From Rhodobacter sp. (GTDB lineage Bacteria; Pseudomonadota; Alphaproteobacteria; Rhodobacterales; Rhodobacteraceae), in the NCBI GenBank assembly GCA_020637555.1, contig JACKKF010000002.1, forward strand, positions 434,001 to 498,000: 64,000 nt of DNA, given 5' to 3'. How positions within the stretch are numbered: the first letter of the stretch is position 1; every line of letters begins with the position of its first letter. Made by a program: the position numbers and the translations under genes. Under the pieces are notes generated by a model. That model searched no databases. It was not told where the DNA came from and saw only the letters and a list, made by a program, of their open reading frames with translations. Positions 42,926-53,283 of this stretch are shown here, piece after piece.

Positions 42926-44416
42926 TCACATGCGGCGCGAACGGTCCAGGATTGCGGCCAGCAGCACCAGGATTTCCAGCCGCCCGAGAATCATCGCCAC
43001 CGCCAGCACCAGCCGCGCCGGATCCGACAGCAGGACCCAGTAAAGCGGCAGATCGCCCGCCACCTGCACCAGTTGCCCGCAATTGGTCAGCGCCGCCACG
43101 CCAAAGATCATCGCCGTTTCCAGGCTCATGCCGCTGAACAGCAACAAGGCGACCACCACCACCGACGTCAGCGCAAAGACCATCGCGAACAGCCAGGCCG
43201 ACCGCGCCGCGCTGGTGGCCAGAAACCGGTCGTATTCGTTGCCGCCGATCACCATCGACGGATAGATCATGCGCATCAGTTCGAACCGGCTGAGGCGACC
43301 AAGCGCATACAGCCGGATCAGCTTGATCCCGCCCGCGGTGGTCGCCACGCCGCCTCCCAGCAAGGCCATGGACATCAGAACCAGGCCAGGCGGGGTCAAG
43401 CCTGACCAGGCGCGGCTGGCGATCCAGTCCTGATCGACGAAACCGGTGGTGGTCAGAAAGGACAGCGCGGTAAAGGCCGCGCCCCAGGCCGCGCGGCCCA
43501 TGGCGGGCAGGTTCTCGCCCTCGCGGGCCTCGAAGGCGCCGGCCCAATGGCGGGCAACCACGAACAGCGTGACCAGCGCCACCAGGACCAGGGCGGTCCA
43601 CAATTCGGGGTCGCGCAGAAGCGGCCGGTGCCGGGCGCCGTGCCCGGGCAGGAACCGTCGGCTGAGGGCGATGCACAGAAAGGCGAAAATCGCGATCTCG
43701 GGCGCCAATCCGACATTTCCCAGGGTCTCTCGGGGCAGGATGCCCGAGGTCGAAAGCACGGCCATCGCCTGCATCAGCGCGTCGAACCCGGGCACACCCA
43801 GCAGGGTCAGGATCAGCCAGAGGGCCAAGGTGAGCCCGGCAAAGGCCGGCAGCACGACCGCGCCATGGGCCAGCAGGCGGGCCCCCGGACCGTTGGCACC
43901 GCCGCGTGCCACGGTGCCCGGATGGCGGCGCAACATCTCGAACCCGCCCAGACGCAGCGGCGCCAGAAGGGCCGTGGCCGCCGAGACGATGAACAGCCCG
44001 CCCAGCCACCCGGCCATGCCCCGCCACAGGTGGATCGCCTCGGGCACCCGGCGCGGCAGTTCGATGAGCGAGGCGCCGGTGGTGGTGAAACTCGAGATCA
44101 TCTCGAACCAGGCATCCACCAGCCGCATCTGCGGCAAGGCTTCGGCCAGCGGCAGCGCCATCACCGCAGGCAGCAGCAGATAGACCGCGGCCAGCAGCGG
44201 AAAGGGCCCCTGCCCGCGCGCGCCGCCCTTTTGCCCGGCCAGGGCGATCGCGACGAAGCTGGCCAGCGCCAGGCAGATCAGCGCCCAATAGAAAAAGTCG
44301 CGCGCCAGGCTGGCCTGCCCGTCCAGGGCGGCCTTCAGCGCGGGCACCAGCATCAGCAACCCGGCCACGCCGACCAGTGCCACCAACGGCGGAACCGACG
44401 CAAGGCCCGGGCGCAT
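42926..44416 (-). CDS. trkH: TrkH-family potassium uptake protein
   Basis: A 497-aa inner-membrane potassium channel subunit with about ten to twelve membrane segments. The four pore loops are recognisable: SSFTTTGASL, AVLSTSGILP, LSFLTTTGFVDQ and AALTNCGQLVQ, each with the selectivity Gly. The start at 44416 is one base after the trkA stop, so both are expressed together; TrkA gates TrkH. The gene follows ntrYX and trkA and precedes hfq, as in other alphaproteobacteria. Confidence 0.95.
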   Translation of the reverse strand: MRPGLASVPPLVALVGVAGLLMLVPALKAALDGQASLARDFFYWALICLALASFVAIALAGQKGGARGQGPFPLLAAVYLLLPAVMALPLAEALPQMRLVDAWFEMISSFTTTGASLIELPRRVPEAIHLWRGMAGWLGGLFIVSAATALLAPLRLGGFEMLRRHPGTVARGGANGPGARLLAHGAVVLPAFAGLTLALWLILTLLGVPGFDALMQAMAVLSTSGILPRETLGNVGLAPEIAIFAFLCIALSRRFLPGHGARHRPLLRDPELWTALVLVALVTLFVVARHWAGAFEAREGENLPAMGRAAWGAAFTALSFLTTTGFVDQDWIASRAWSGLTPPGLVLMSMALLGGGVATTAGGIKLIRLYALGRLSRFELMRMIYPSMVIGGNEYDRFLATSAARSAWLFAMVFALTSVVVVALLLFSGMSLETAMIFGVAALTNCGQLVQVAGDLPLYWVLLSDPARLVLAVAMILGRLEILVLLAAILDRSRRM

Positions 44417-44417
44417 C

Positions 44418-45794
44418 TCAGAAATACTCCACCGCCACCTGCAACAGGCGCTCGATCTCGGGCACATCATTGCGCAGCGCAAAGATGACCAGCAGGTCCC
44501 CCTCGGCCAGTTCGGTCGCGCCGGTGGGCTTCACGAATTCGCCCTGCTTGCGCACGGCCCCCACCAGCGCCCCCTCGGGGAAACCGATGTTGCCGATCGT
44601 GCGCCCCGCCAGGGGCGAGGTCGACAGCACCTGCGCTTCGATCACCTCGGCCTCGCCGTCGCCGATGGTGTAGATCGACCGTACCCGTCCGTGGCGGACA
44701 TGGCGCAGGATGGAACTGACCGTCGTTGCGCGCGGGTTGATGTGGGCGTCGATCCCCAGGTGGTTCATCAGCGGCACCAGAGACGGATCGTTGACCAGCG
44801 CGATGGTCATCTTGCAGCCCATCGCCTTGGCGCGCACGCAGGCCAGCAGGTTCGTCTTGTCATCGTCGGTGACGGCCAGCAGGGCATCGGCCGAATCGAT
44901 CGCGGCCTCGTTCAGCAATTCGCTGTCCATGCCATCGCCATGCAGCACGATGGTGCGTTCCAGCGCGTCGGCGGCGGTCTCGGCCCGGGTGCGATCCCGT
45001 TCGATCACTTTCACCCGAACGCGGTCGGGCTGCGTTTCCAGCGCCCGGGCCACCGCCAGACCGACGTTGCCGGCCCCCAGGATGACGATGCGTTCCTGCT
45101 TGGCCTGCGGTTTGCCGAAAATCGCCAGCGTGCGCGCCAGGTCCGAGCTTTCGGACACGACATAGATCTGGTCCCCCTCGAACAACTGGTCGCCGGGTTC
45201 GGGGGCGAACAGCTTGCCTTGCCGGCGCACGCCGACAACGATCGCCCTCAGACTGGAAAACAGTTCGGTCAGCTGCCGCAGGGGCGTGTTCAACACCGGG
45301 CATTCCGCGTCCAGAGAGATGCCGGCCAGGCGCACGCTGCCATCCAGGAAATCCTGCACATCAAAGGTCGAGGGCGCCGCAAATCGGCGAAGCGCGGCGC
45401 GCGAAACCTCGCGTTCGGGGTTGATGACGACGTCGATCGGCAGATGGTCGCGGCGGAACAGATCCGAATAGAGAGGCGCGAGATAGGTCTGCGCCCTGAG
45501 GCGGGCGATCTTGCGCGTCACGTTGAAAACCGAATGCGCGACCTGACAGGTGACCATGTTCACCTCGTCCGAATGGGTCGCGGCGATGATCATGTCCGCC
45601 TCGCGCGCGCCGGCTTCCTCCAGCACATCAGGATGCGAGGCAAAGCCGACGATGCCCTGCACTTCCAGCGTATCGGTCGCGCGGCGCACCAGGGCCGCGT
45701 TGTTATCGACGATGGCGACGTCGTTCGCCTCGCCAGCCAGCTGGCGGGCGATCTGCCATCCGACCTGCCCCGCGCCGCAAATGATGATCTTCAT
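44418..45794 (-). CDS. trkA: Trk system potassium uptake regulatory protein TrkA
   Basis: A 458-aa cytosolic protein with two tandem RCK modules. Each starts with a Rossmann NAD-binding motif: IIICGAGQVGWQIARQLAGE (residues 3-22) and VILGAGNVGLAVARALE (about 233-249), followed by RCK_C domains (DGSVRLAGISLDAECP, and AEVIEAQVLSTSPLAGRTIGNIGFP). It binds TrkH and controls potassium flux in response to nucleotides. It lies 17 bases after ntrX and one base before trkH, which links potassium uptake to the ntr operon. Confidence 0.97.
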   Translation of the reverse strand: MKIIICGAGQVGWQIARQLAGEANDVAIVDNNAALVRRATDTLEVQGIVGFASHPDVLEEAGAREADMIIAATHSDEVNMVTCQVAHSVFNVTRKIARLRAQTYLAPLYSDLFRRDHLPIDVVINPEREVSRAALRRFAAPSTFDVQDFLDGSVRLAGISLDAECPVLNTPLRQLTELFSSLRAIVVGVRRQGKLFAPEPGDQLFEGDQIYVVSESSDLARTLAIFGKPQAKQERIVILGAGNVGLAVARALETQPDRVRVKVIERDRTRAETAADALERTIVLHGDGMDSELLNEAAIDSADALLAVTDDDKTNLLACVRAKAMGCKMTIALVNDPSLVPLMNHLGIDAHINPRATTVSSILRHVRHGRVRSIYTIGDGEAEVIEAQVLSTSPLAGRTIGNIGFPEGALVGAVRKQGEFVKPTGATELAEGDLLVIFALRNDVPEIERLLQVAVEYF

Positions 45795-45811
45795 CGCCTT
45801 GTCCTCAGTCG

Positions 45812-47203
45812 TCAGTCATCGCGCCCGCCGCGCCCACCCGACAATGCCGCGGTATTGACCCCCAGCGACTTGAGTTTTCGGTGCAGCGCAGACCGCTCCA
45901 TACCGACAAATGCGGCGGTGCGCGAGATGTTGCCGCCAAACCGGTTGATCTGGGTCAGCAGATATTCGCGTTCGAACAGCTCGCGCGCCTCGCGCAGCGG
46001 CAAGGTCGCCAGGCCGCCGGCCAGCACCACGCGCCCCTCGTCCTCGGTTCCGCCGGTGTCCGAGGCCAGGTCACGGGCTTCGATCGCGCCCTGGCCGTCG
46101 CCCAGGATCAACGCCCGTTCGATGACGTTGCGCAACTGACGGATGTTGCCCGGCCAGTTCATGGACTGAAGCTGCGCCTCGGCATCCTCGGACAGGTCGC
46201 GCCGCGGCAGGCCCTGCGACTGGTGCAGCAGTTCGATGAAATGCCGCGCCAGGGTCGGGATATCCTCGCGCCGTTCTTCCAGCGAGGGAACCTGGATCGG
46301 CACCACGTTCAGCCGGTCATACAGTTCCTGCCGGAACACCCCCGCGGCGATCTCGGCCCTGAGATCGCGGGTGGTGGACGAGATGACACGCAGGTCCACC
46401 TTGACCCGGTCACTGCCATCGACCCGGGTAAAGGTCTGCTCCACCAGCACGCGCAGGATCTTGGACTGGGTGCCCAGCGGCATGTCGGCGACCTCGTCCA
46501 GATAGAGGATCCCGCCATTGGCCTGTTCCAGCAGACCGGGCACCAGACCGCGCGCACCGCCCTCCTGGCCGAACAGGACGGTTTCCATCTTGTCGGGTTC
46601 GATCGCCGCGCACGAAACCGTGACAAAGGGCGCGTCCGCGCGGTTCGACTGGGCATGGATATAGCGCGCGGCCACCTCCTTGCCCGAGCCCGAGGGACCG
46701 GTCAGCATCACCCGCCCGTTCGAGCGCGTCACCTTGGCCAGTTGCGTGCGCAGGAATTTCATCGCCGGGCTCTGTCCGATCATCTCGGTCGGGCCCGGGT
46801 CGCGCTTGCGCAGCTTGCTGTTCTCGCGTCTCAGGCGCGAGGCCTCCATCGCGCGGCCGATGACGACCAGCAACTGATCGATGTTGAACGGCTTTTCGAT
46901 GAAGTCATAGGCGCCCTGCTTGATCGCCTGAACCGCGATCTCGATGTTGCCGTGACCGGAAATGATGACCACCGGCACATCGGGAAATTCGTGTTTCACC
47001 GCCATCAGGATGGCGATGCCATCCATCTTGGAATCCTTGAGCCACAGGTCCAGGATCATCAGCGCCGGCTGTTCCGCCTGCACCGCCGCCATCGCCTCGT
47101 CCGAGTTGGACGCCAGGCGCGTCGCATACCCCTCGTCGCGCAGGATTTCCGCCACCAGTTCGCGGATGTCGCGTTCGTCATCGACAATCAGGATGTCGCT
47201 CAT
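45812..47203 (-). CDS. ntrX: Response regulator NtrX without a GAFTGA loop
   Basis: A 463-aa NtrC-family response regulator. The receiver (1-120) has the phosphoacceptor Asp52 in LMILDLWLKD. The AAA+ domain (140-380) has the P-loop GPSGSGKE (169-176) and Walker B GGILYLDEVAD. At the GAFTGA position the sequence is FGQEGGARGLVPG (211-223), so direct sigma-54 contact is unlikely. The C-terminal Fis-type helix-turn-helix (INRFGGNISRTAAFVGMERSALHRKLKSLG) binds DNA. The ATG at 47203 overlaps ntrY by four bases. It probably regulates nitrogen, redox and envelope genes with the NtrY kinase. Confidence 0.95.
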   Translation of the reverse strand: MSDILIVDDERDIRELVAEILRDEGYATRLASNSDEAMAAVQAEQPALMILDLWLKDSKMDGIAILMAVKHEFPDVPVVIISGHGNIEIAVQAIKQGAYDFIEKPFNIDQLLVVIGRAMEASRLRRENSKLRKRDPGPTEMIGQSPAMKFLRTQLAKVTRSNGRVMLTGPSGSGKEVAARYIHAQSNRADAPFVTVSCAAIEPDKMETVLFGQEGGARGLVPGLLEQANGGILYLDEVADMPLGTQSKILRVLVEQTFTRVDGSDRVKVDLRVISSTTRDLRAEIAAGVFRQELYDRLNVVPIQVPSLEERREDIPTLARHFIELLHQSQGLPRRDLSEDAEAQLQSMNWPGNIRQLRNVIERALILGDGQGAIEARDLASDTGGTEDEGRVVLAGGLATLPLREARELFEREYLLTQINRFGGNISRTAAFVGMERSALHRKLKSLGVNTAALSGGRGGRDD

Positions 47204-49503
47204 GCCTCTGCCCCTGTTTCTGTGCGATTGCCGCGCAGGGTGCGCAGGATCGGCAACCGGATTTCCGCCATGGCGCCCGCATGGGTGCACCCGGTCATGA
47301 CCGGTGCGTCCCGCAGATGCAGCGTGCCGCCGTGTTCCTCGATGATCTTCTTGACGATGGGCAAGCCGAGTCCCGTGCCCTTCTCGCGCGTGGTCACATA
47401 GGGTTCGAACAGCCGCGCGCGGTCTTCAGGCAGGCCGATGCCGTTGTCGGCGATGGTAATCGTCGCGCGGTCGCTGCCGACCTCCATCGCCACGGCGATC
47501 CTGGGTTCGAAATCGGCAGGCGCCTTGCCGGTTTCTTCATACCCTTCAATCGCTTCGCCCGCGTTCTTCAGCAAGTTCGTCAACGCCTGCGAGATCATGG
47601 TGGCATCAATATCCACCATCAACGGCGTGTCTGGCAGGCGGATATCGAACCGGACCCGTTCCTGCCCGGACTCCTGCAAGGTGGTCGCGTCCCGCACGAT
47701 CTGCACCAGATCGGTCGGGCGCCGGTCTGGCTCGGGCATGCGGGCAAACTTGGAAAACTCGTCAACAATGCGTCGCAAGTCGTTGGTTTGCCGCACAATC
47801 ACATCGGTAAGCTGGGCCAGGGACTGCGCTTCGTCCTCGGGCAGTTGGCGGCCGAATTTGCGCTTGATGCGCTCGGCCGACAACTGGATCGGCGTCAGGG
47901 GGTTCTTGATCTCATGCGCGATGCGCCGCGCCACATCCCCCCAGGCGGCCAGGCGTTGCGCCGACACCAGATCGGTCACGTCGTCAAAGGCCACGACATA
48001 GCCCTCGAGCTTGCCGGTCGCGGTGCGCCGTTCGGCCAGGCGGACCAGCAGGCTCTCCAGCCGCCCGCCCCGGCTGAGGCGCACCTCGTCCTGAACGCGG
48101 CCGCCACTCATGCGGCCCGATCCATCGCGCAGGCGCGCCAGCAGCGCGCCGAATTCGGGCACGGCCTGTTCCAGCGCCTGCAGATGCGCCGAGGTGGCGG
48201 TGATCTGGGTCAGGGTTTCGGCGGCGCGGTTGACGAATTCGATCCGGCCCTGTGCGTCCAGTCCGATCACGCCGGCGGTCACCGATCCCAGAACCGAATC
48301 GAACAGGCGGCGGCGTTCCTCGATCTGGCGGGTGTTGGTCAGCAGGGTTTCGCGCTGGCCCTTCAACTGAAGGGTCATCTGGTTGAACACGCGGCCCATG
48401 GTGGCGATCTCGTCCTCGCCGCGCTCTTCCGGCACCTGAACATCGAGGTCGCCTTGCCCCACGCGCTCGGCAGCGCCGGCCAGTCGGCCGATCGGACGCG
48501 ACAACCCCTCGGCGAACCACATGCCCAGCCAGACGGCGGCCAGGATCAGGATCAGCGCGAACCCGATGTAAAGCAGGGCAAAGTTGAACAGCACCGTGCC
48601 GCGCTCGGCCTCGAGCTGGTTATACAGCTGGATGGTCTGCTGGGTTTCGTCCAGCAGGCTGAGGATATGGCCGTCGACCGCGCGCGCGATGTAGAGCAGC
48701 CGGTCGGGATAGCCCTGCAACGGCACCAGCGCGCGGAATTCGCTGTTGGGCCAATCCTTGATCAGCACCAGGTCGCCACCCGCGGCCCGGGCCAGATCAG
48801 CCGGATCGGGCTGAATGAAATCAAACAGATAGGACCGATCCCCGCGCAGCAGAAGGTTGCCGTCGAAATCGATGATGAAGGCCACCCGCAACCCGCGCTG
48901 AATGCCGGATTGCGCCTGGCTCAGCAATTGGCGGGTGTAGACCTCGGATACCAGCGGGTTGGTGCGTCGGGCGTTTTCCAGCAGCGAGGCGACGGTGTGC
49001 GCATCCTCGGTCAGGGTCTGTTCCTGTTCGGCCTGATAGGCTTCGGCCGCGGCAAGGGAACTGCCGACCACGTTGCGCACGCGATCCGAAAACCACCCCT
49101 CGAGCCCCAGATTGATCGACACCACCGCAAAGGCCGCCACCGTGATCGCCGGCAGCAGGGCGATCACCGCGAACAGGGCCGAGAGTTTCAGGTGCAGTTG
49201 CGACCCCGCCGACCGGGCACGGCGCGCGCCGATCATGCGACGGATCCGCAACAGCACCAGGATCGCCACGGCGAGGATGTAGAGAATGTCGGCGGCCAGC
49301 ACGACCTTGAGCGACGGCAGGTTCGGCACGCTGGTGGAAAAGGGCCCCAGCGCCAGCATGGTCAGCGCAACCAGCAAGGGGGCCAGCAATACCAGCACCA
49401 CGGTTCCCGCGGCCTCGAGACGCCGCTGAAACGGCTTGCGGCGCGGCGGCAGAATAGCCGCGCCTTGCGAGGCGGAACGGTCAGGGCTGGAATCGGCTGT
49501 CAT
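47200..49503 (-). CDS. ntrY: Sensor histidine kinase NtrY
   Basis: A 767-aa membrane kinase. Transmembrane segments lie near 33-55, 68-88, 107-131 and 307-330, giving a large periplasmic loop between the last two. A HAMP domain follows (331-385), then a PAS domain (396-510), the dimerisation/phosphoacceptor helix with His530 in RRIAHEIKNPLTPIQ, and the ATPase domain with DNGIGLPEDRARLFEPYVT and GTGLGLPIVKKI. It phosphorylates NtrX, whose gene overlaps by four bases. The gap to the preceding ntrC is 68 bases. Confidence 0.96.
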   Translation of the reverse strand: MTADSSPDRSASQGAAILPPRRKPFQRRLEAAGTVVLVLLAPLLVALTMLALGPFSTSVPNLPSLKVVLAADILYILAVAILVLLRIRRMIGARRARSAGSQLHLKLSALFAVIALLPAITVAAFAVVSINLGLEGWFSDRVRNVVGSSLAAAEAYQAEQEQTLTEDAHTVASLLENARRTNPLVSEVYTRQLLSQAQSGIQRGLRVAFIIDFDGNLLLRGDRSYLFDFIQPDPADLARAAGGDLVLIKDWPNSEFRALVPLQGYPDRLLYIARAVDGHILSLLDETQQTIQLYNQLEAERGTVLFNFALLYIGFALILILAAVWLGMWFAEGLSRPIGRLAGAAERVGQGDLDVQVPEERGEDEIATMGRVFNQMTLQLKGQRETLLTNTRQIEERRRLFDSVLGSVTAGVIGLDAQGRIEFVNRAAETLTQITATSAHLQALEQAVPEFGALLARLRDGSGRMSGGRVQDEVRLSRGGRLESLLVRLAERRTATGKLEGYVVAFDDVTDLVSAQRLAAWGDVARRIAHEIKNPLTPIQLSAERIKRKFGRQLPEDEAQSLAQLTDVIVRQTNDLRRIVDEFSKFARMPEPDRRPTDLVQIVRDATTLQESGQERVRFDIRLPDTPLMVDIDATMISQALTNLLKNAGEAIEGYEETGKAPADFEPRIAVAMEVGSDRATITIADNGIGLPEDRARLFEPYVTTREKGTGLGLPIVKKIIEEHGGTLHLRDAPVMTGCTHAGAMAEIRLPILRTLRGNRTETGAEA

Positions 49504-49571
49504 GAAACGGCAAGCGGCGCACTAACGGTATACCCGGGGGTGCGGCAAAATCGCCACGCCCTGTTGCCTGC

Positions 49572-50972
49572 CTACATCAATTTGCGGCGGCGTGTCACGC
49601 GAATATCCAGTTCATTCGTCTTCTTGCGCAAAGTATTGCGGTTGATGCCCAGCAGATCGGCGCAGCGGGCCTGATTGCCGCCGGTGTATTCCAGCGCAAT
49701 GTCGATCAGCGGGGCCTCGATCTCGCGCAGGATGCGTTGATAGACGCCGGGTGGCGGCAGATCGGCCCCGTGCAATTCGAAATAGCGCCGGACATGGCGG
49801 GCGACAGAGTCCGCCAGGGTTCCGGCCTCGGCGGCCTCGCCCAGGGGGGTGGCGGCGGGGTGGGCGTTCAGCGCGGCCTCGATCTCGGCGCGGCCGATCT
49901 CGGGCTCCTGCCCGGTGATGACAAGACGGCGGATCACGTTCTCGAGCTGGCGCACATTTCCCGGCCAGCGATACTGGCGCACCGCCTCCAGCGCCGAGGC
50001 GGACAGGCGACGCGGCGTGCCGCCTTCGCGCGCCGCGCGCGCCAGGAAATGGTCGGCCAGCAGCGGGATATCCTCGATCCGTTCGCGCAGCGGCGGCACA
50101 TGCAGCGTCACCCCCGACAGACGGTAATAGAGATCGTGGCGGAAGGTCCCCGAATCCAGTCCGGCGTTCAGACCGCCATCGGCGATTGCGATGATGCGCG
50201 GTCCGTCGTCCGGCAGCGAATCCAGCATCCGCACCAGGCGCGCCTGTGCCTGCGCGTCCAGATCGCCCAGCCCATCGATCACCAGCGACCCGCCCCGCGC
50301 CCGCGCCGTCAACGCCGCCCCGTTCCCCAGCGGATCGGCGCCGAAATCCTGCGCCGAGGCCAGCACGAAGGGTTGCCCCCGCCGATCCGAGAAATCGTGC
50401 AGCGCGCGGGCGATCAGCGACTTGCCCGTGCCCGACTCGCCGGTGATCAGCGCGGGCAGTTCGGCGTTCATGACGCGCGCGACCAGCCGATAGAGCGCCT
50501 GCATCGACGGCGTGCGCCCGACCAGCGGCAGGTCCTCGGCGGCCGAAGGGTCAGCCGCGGCGATCGGCGCGCTGTGCGCCGGGGCCGCCGGGGCCCGCAT
50601 CCCGCGGCGCGAGCTTTCCATCGCCTTGCCCGCACGCGACAGCAGGTCGGGCAGATCGAAGGGTTTGGGCAGATAGTCCCAGGCCTCGGCCTCGGTGGCC
50701 TGGATCGCGGTCATGATCGTGTTCTGCGCCGAGATCACGATCACCGGCAGGCCCGGGCGCAGGGTCTTGATGCGCGGCAGCATCTCGATCCCGTTGCCGT
50801 CCGGCATCATCACGTCCGTGACCACCAGATCGCCCTTTCCTTCCTCGACCCAGCGCAACAGGGTCGTCAGGCTCGATGTGGCGTGAACGCGGCACCCGGC
50901 CCGGGTCAGGGCCTGGGTCAGCACGGTGCGGATCGTGCGGTCGTCATCGGCGACCAGGACGGTTCCATCCAT
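49572..50972 (-). CDS. ntrC: Nitrogen regulation response regulator NtrC, sigma-54-independent type
   Basis: A 466-aa response regulator. The receiver has Asp53 in LVVTDVMMPDGNG; the AAA+ domain has GESGTGKS (178-185) and a Walker B-like GGSLVIDGLGDL. The stretch that should hold GAFTGA is shortened (SAQDFGADPLGNGAALTARARGG, about 206-228), and no GAFTGA is present. In Rhodobacter capsulatus an NtrC of this kind activates sigma-70 RNA polymerase, which suggests the same here. The C-terminus has a Fis-type HTH (TGGNQARCADLLGINRNTLRKK). It overlaps ntrB by one base and would be phosphorylated by NtrB. Confidence 0.95.
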   Translation of the reverse strand: MDGTVLVADDDRTIRTVLTQALTRAGCRVHATSSLTTLLRWVEEGKGDLVVTDVMMPDGNGIEMLPRIKTLRPGLPVIVISAQNTIMTAIQATEAEAWDYLPKPFDLPDLLSRAGKAMESSRRGMRAPAAPAHSAPIAAADPSAAEDLPLVGRTPSMQALYRLVARVMNAELPALITGESGTGKSLIARALHDFSDRRGQPFVLASAQDFGADPLGNGAALTARARGGSLVIDGLGDLDAQAQARLVRMLDSLPDDGPRIIAIADGGLNAGLDSGTFRHDLYYRLSGVTLHVPPLRERIEDIPLLADHFLARAAREGGTPRRLSASALEAVRQYRWPGNVRQLENVIRRLVITGQEPEIGRAEIEAALNAHPAATPLGEAAEAGTLADSVARHVRRYFELHGADLPPPGVYQRILREIEAPLIDIALEYTGGNQARCADLLGINRNTLRKKTNELDIRVTRRRKLM

Positions 50973-52083
50973 CAGCGGGGCTCCTTGGTTCTGGGGCGTG
51001 CGAGTGGAAGCGACACCCGAAAGACGGTCTGCCCGGGGCGCGATTTGACCTCGATCCAGCCTTCGTGCGCGGCGATGATCTTGGACACCAGCGCCAGACC
51101 CAGCCCGGTGCCGTTGTCGCGCCCCGACACAAAGGGTTCAAAGATGTTCTCGGCGATCGCCGGTGGCAGGCCCGGGCCGTCATCGATGATCTCGACATGC
51201 AGCGGCAGCGCGACCCGGCGACCATCGAACCCGGCGACCTGCAGGCCGCGCTCGAAATAGGTGTGGATGCGGATCGTCCCGCCGTCAGGCTGCGCCTCGG
51301 AGGCGTTCTTCAGCAGGTTCAGAAACACCTGCTGCAACTGATCGGGATCGGCCAGGGCCTCGGGCAGCGAGGGGTCGTAATCGTCACCGATCCGCATATG
51401 CGCGCCAAAGCCGACCTCGGCCGAGCGGCGCGCGCGTTCCAGCACGTCGTGGATGTTGATCTCGCGCCGATCCGGCGGGCGCTGATCGCCGAACTGTTCG
51501 ACCTGATCCAGCAGCTTCACGATGCGGCGGGTCTCGGCCACGATCAGATCGGTGAGCTCGCGCTCCTCGCTGCTCAGCTCCATGGACAGCAACTGCGCGG
51601 CGCCCGCGATCCCGGCCAGGGGATTCTTGATCTCGTGCACCAGCATCTCGGCCATGCCGATCGCCGATTTCGCGGCCGCCTTGACCACGCCCGTGCGCCC
51701 CAGCCGCCCGGCGATGTCGCGCGGCGTGATCAGCAACAGCAGCGTGTCGGCCTCGTCGTTCATCGGCGCCAGTTGCAGGCTGCACAGCACGGGCGGACGA
51801 TCGCCGGTGCAGACCTCGCAATCGTTGATGAAGACCGCAGCCCGATTTCGGCGGGCGCGCGCCACGGCCTCGTCCATCGGGGCATCGATGGCCAGCCGGT
51901 CGAACACGGGCGCCCCCCTGAGCAAGCTGGCCGAGGCCGAAACGAACTGCTCGGCCGCCGGATTCACATCCAGGATCACCTCGGATTTGCCGCGCGGGCC
52001 GGTCAGGAACGCAGGGATCGGAAGAGCCGAGAAGATTGCCCCCGGAACAGGCGGCGGCGCCAGAGGGGGGACGGCCGCGATGC

Positions 52084-52087
<4 letters not shown>
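50972..52087 (-). CDS. ntrB: Nitrogen regulation sensor kinase NtrB
   Basis: A 371-aa soluble histidine kinase. An N-terminal PAS-like domain (about 15-130) contains a Cys pair (DCEVCTGD, 90-94), then His151 in EMLVHEIKNPLAGIAGAAQLL is the phosphoacceptor, and the ATPase domain has IIDDGPGLPPAIAENIFEPFVSGRDNGTGLGLALV. No membrane segment is present, as expected for NtrB, which responds to PII protein in the cytoplasm. Its start overlaps dusB by four bases and its stop overlaps ntrC by one. Confidence 0.96.
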
Positions 52088-53073
<986 letters not shown>

Positions 53074-53170
53074 CGGGCCTGATCCGGGATCATCACGCCG
53101 TCATCTAGCGCGGGGTTTCGGGCAGTGGAAAGGCAAGCGGGACGGAATCTGCCTGCCGTTTCAGCATATG

Positions 53171-53187
53171 CACATTGTTTGTGCATT
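53171..53187. promoter_or_regulatory. NtrC-type binding site TGCAC-N7-GTGCA
   Basis: TGCAC (53171-53175), seven bases, GTGCA (53183-53187), with symmetry extending one more base pair each way (ATGCACA...TGTGCAT, 53170-53188). This fits the classic NtrC site. It lies about 100 bases upstream of dusB and also 97 bases upstream of the divergent ispDF start. Autoregulation of the ntr operon is the simplest reading. Confidence 0.7.
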
Positions 53188-53283
53188 TCTCAAGACAACC
53201 GCACAAATCCCGGGCATAGCGCAGCAGGGCGGCGTTTCCTCGCGCTCTTGCGGTGTCAGGCGCCTTCGCCTAAGCCCCTTGGC

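Noticed and set aside
47281..49674. Plus-strand frame of about 800 codons opposite ntrY
   Set aside because: Antisense to a complete, domain-bearing ntrY; composition is that of a shadow frame.
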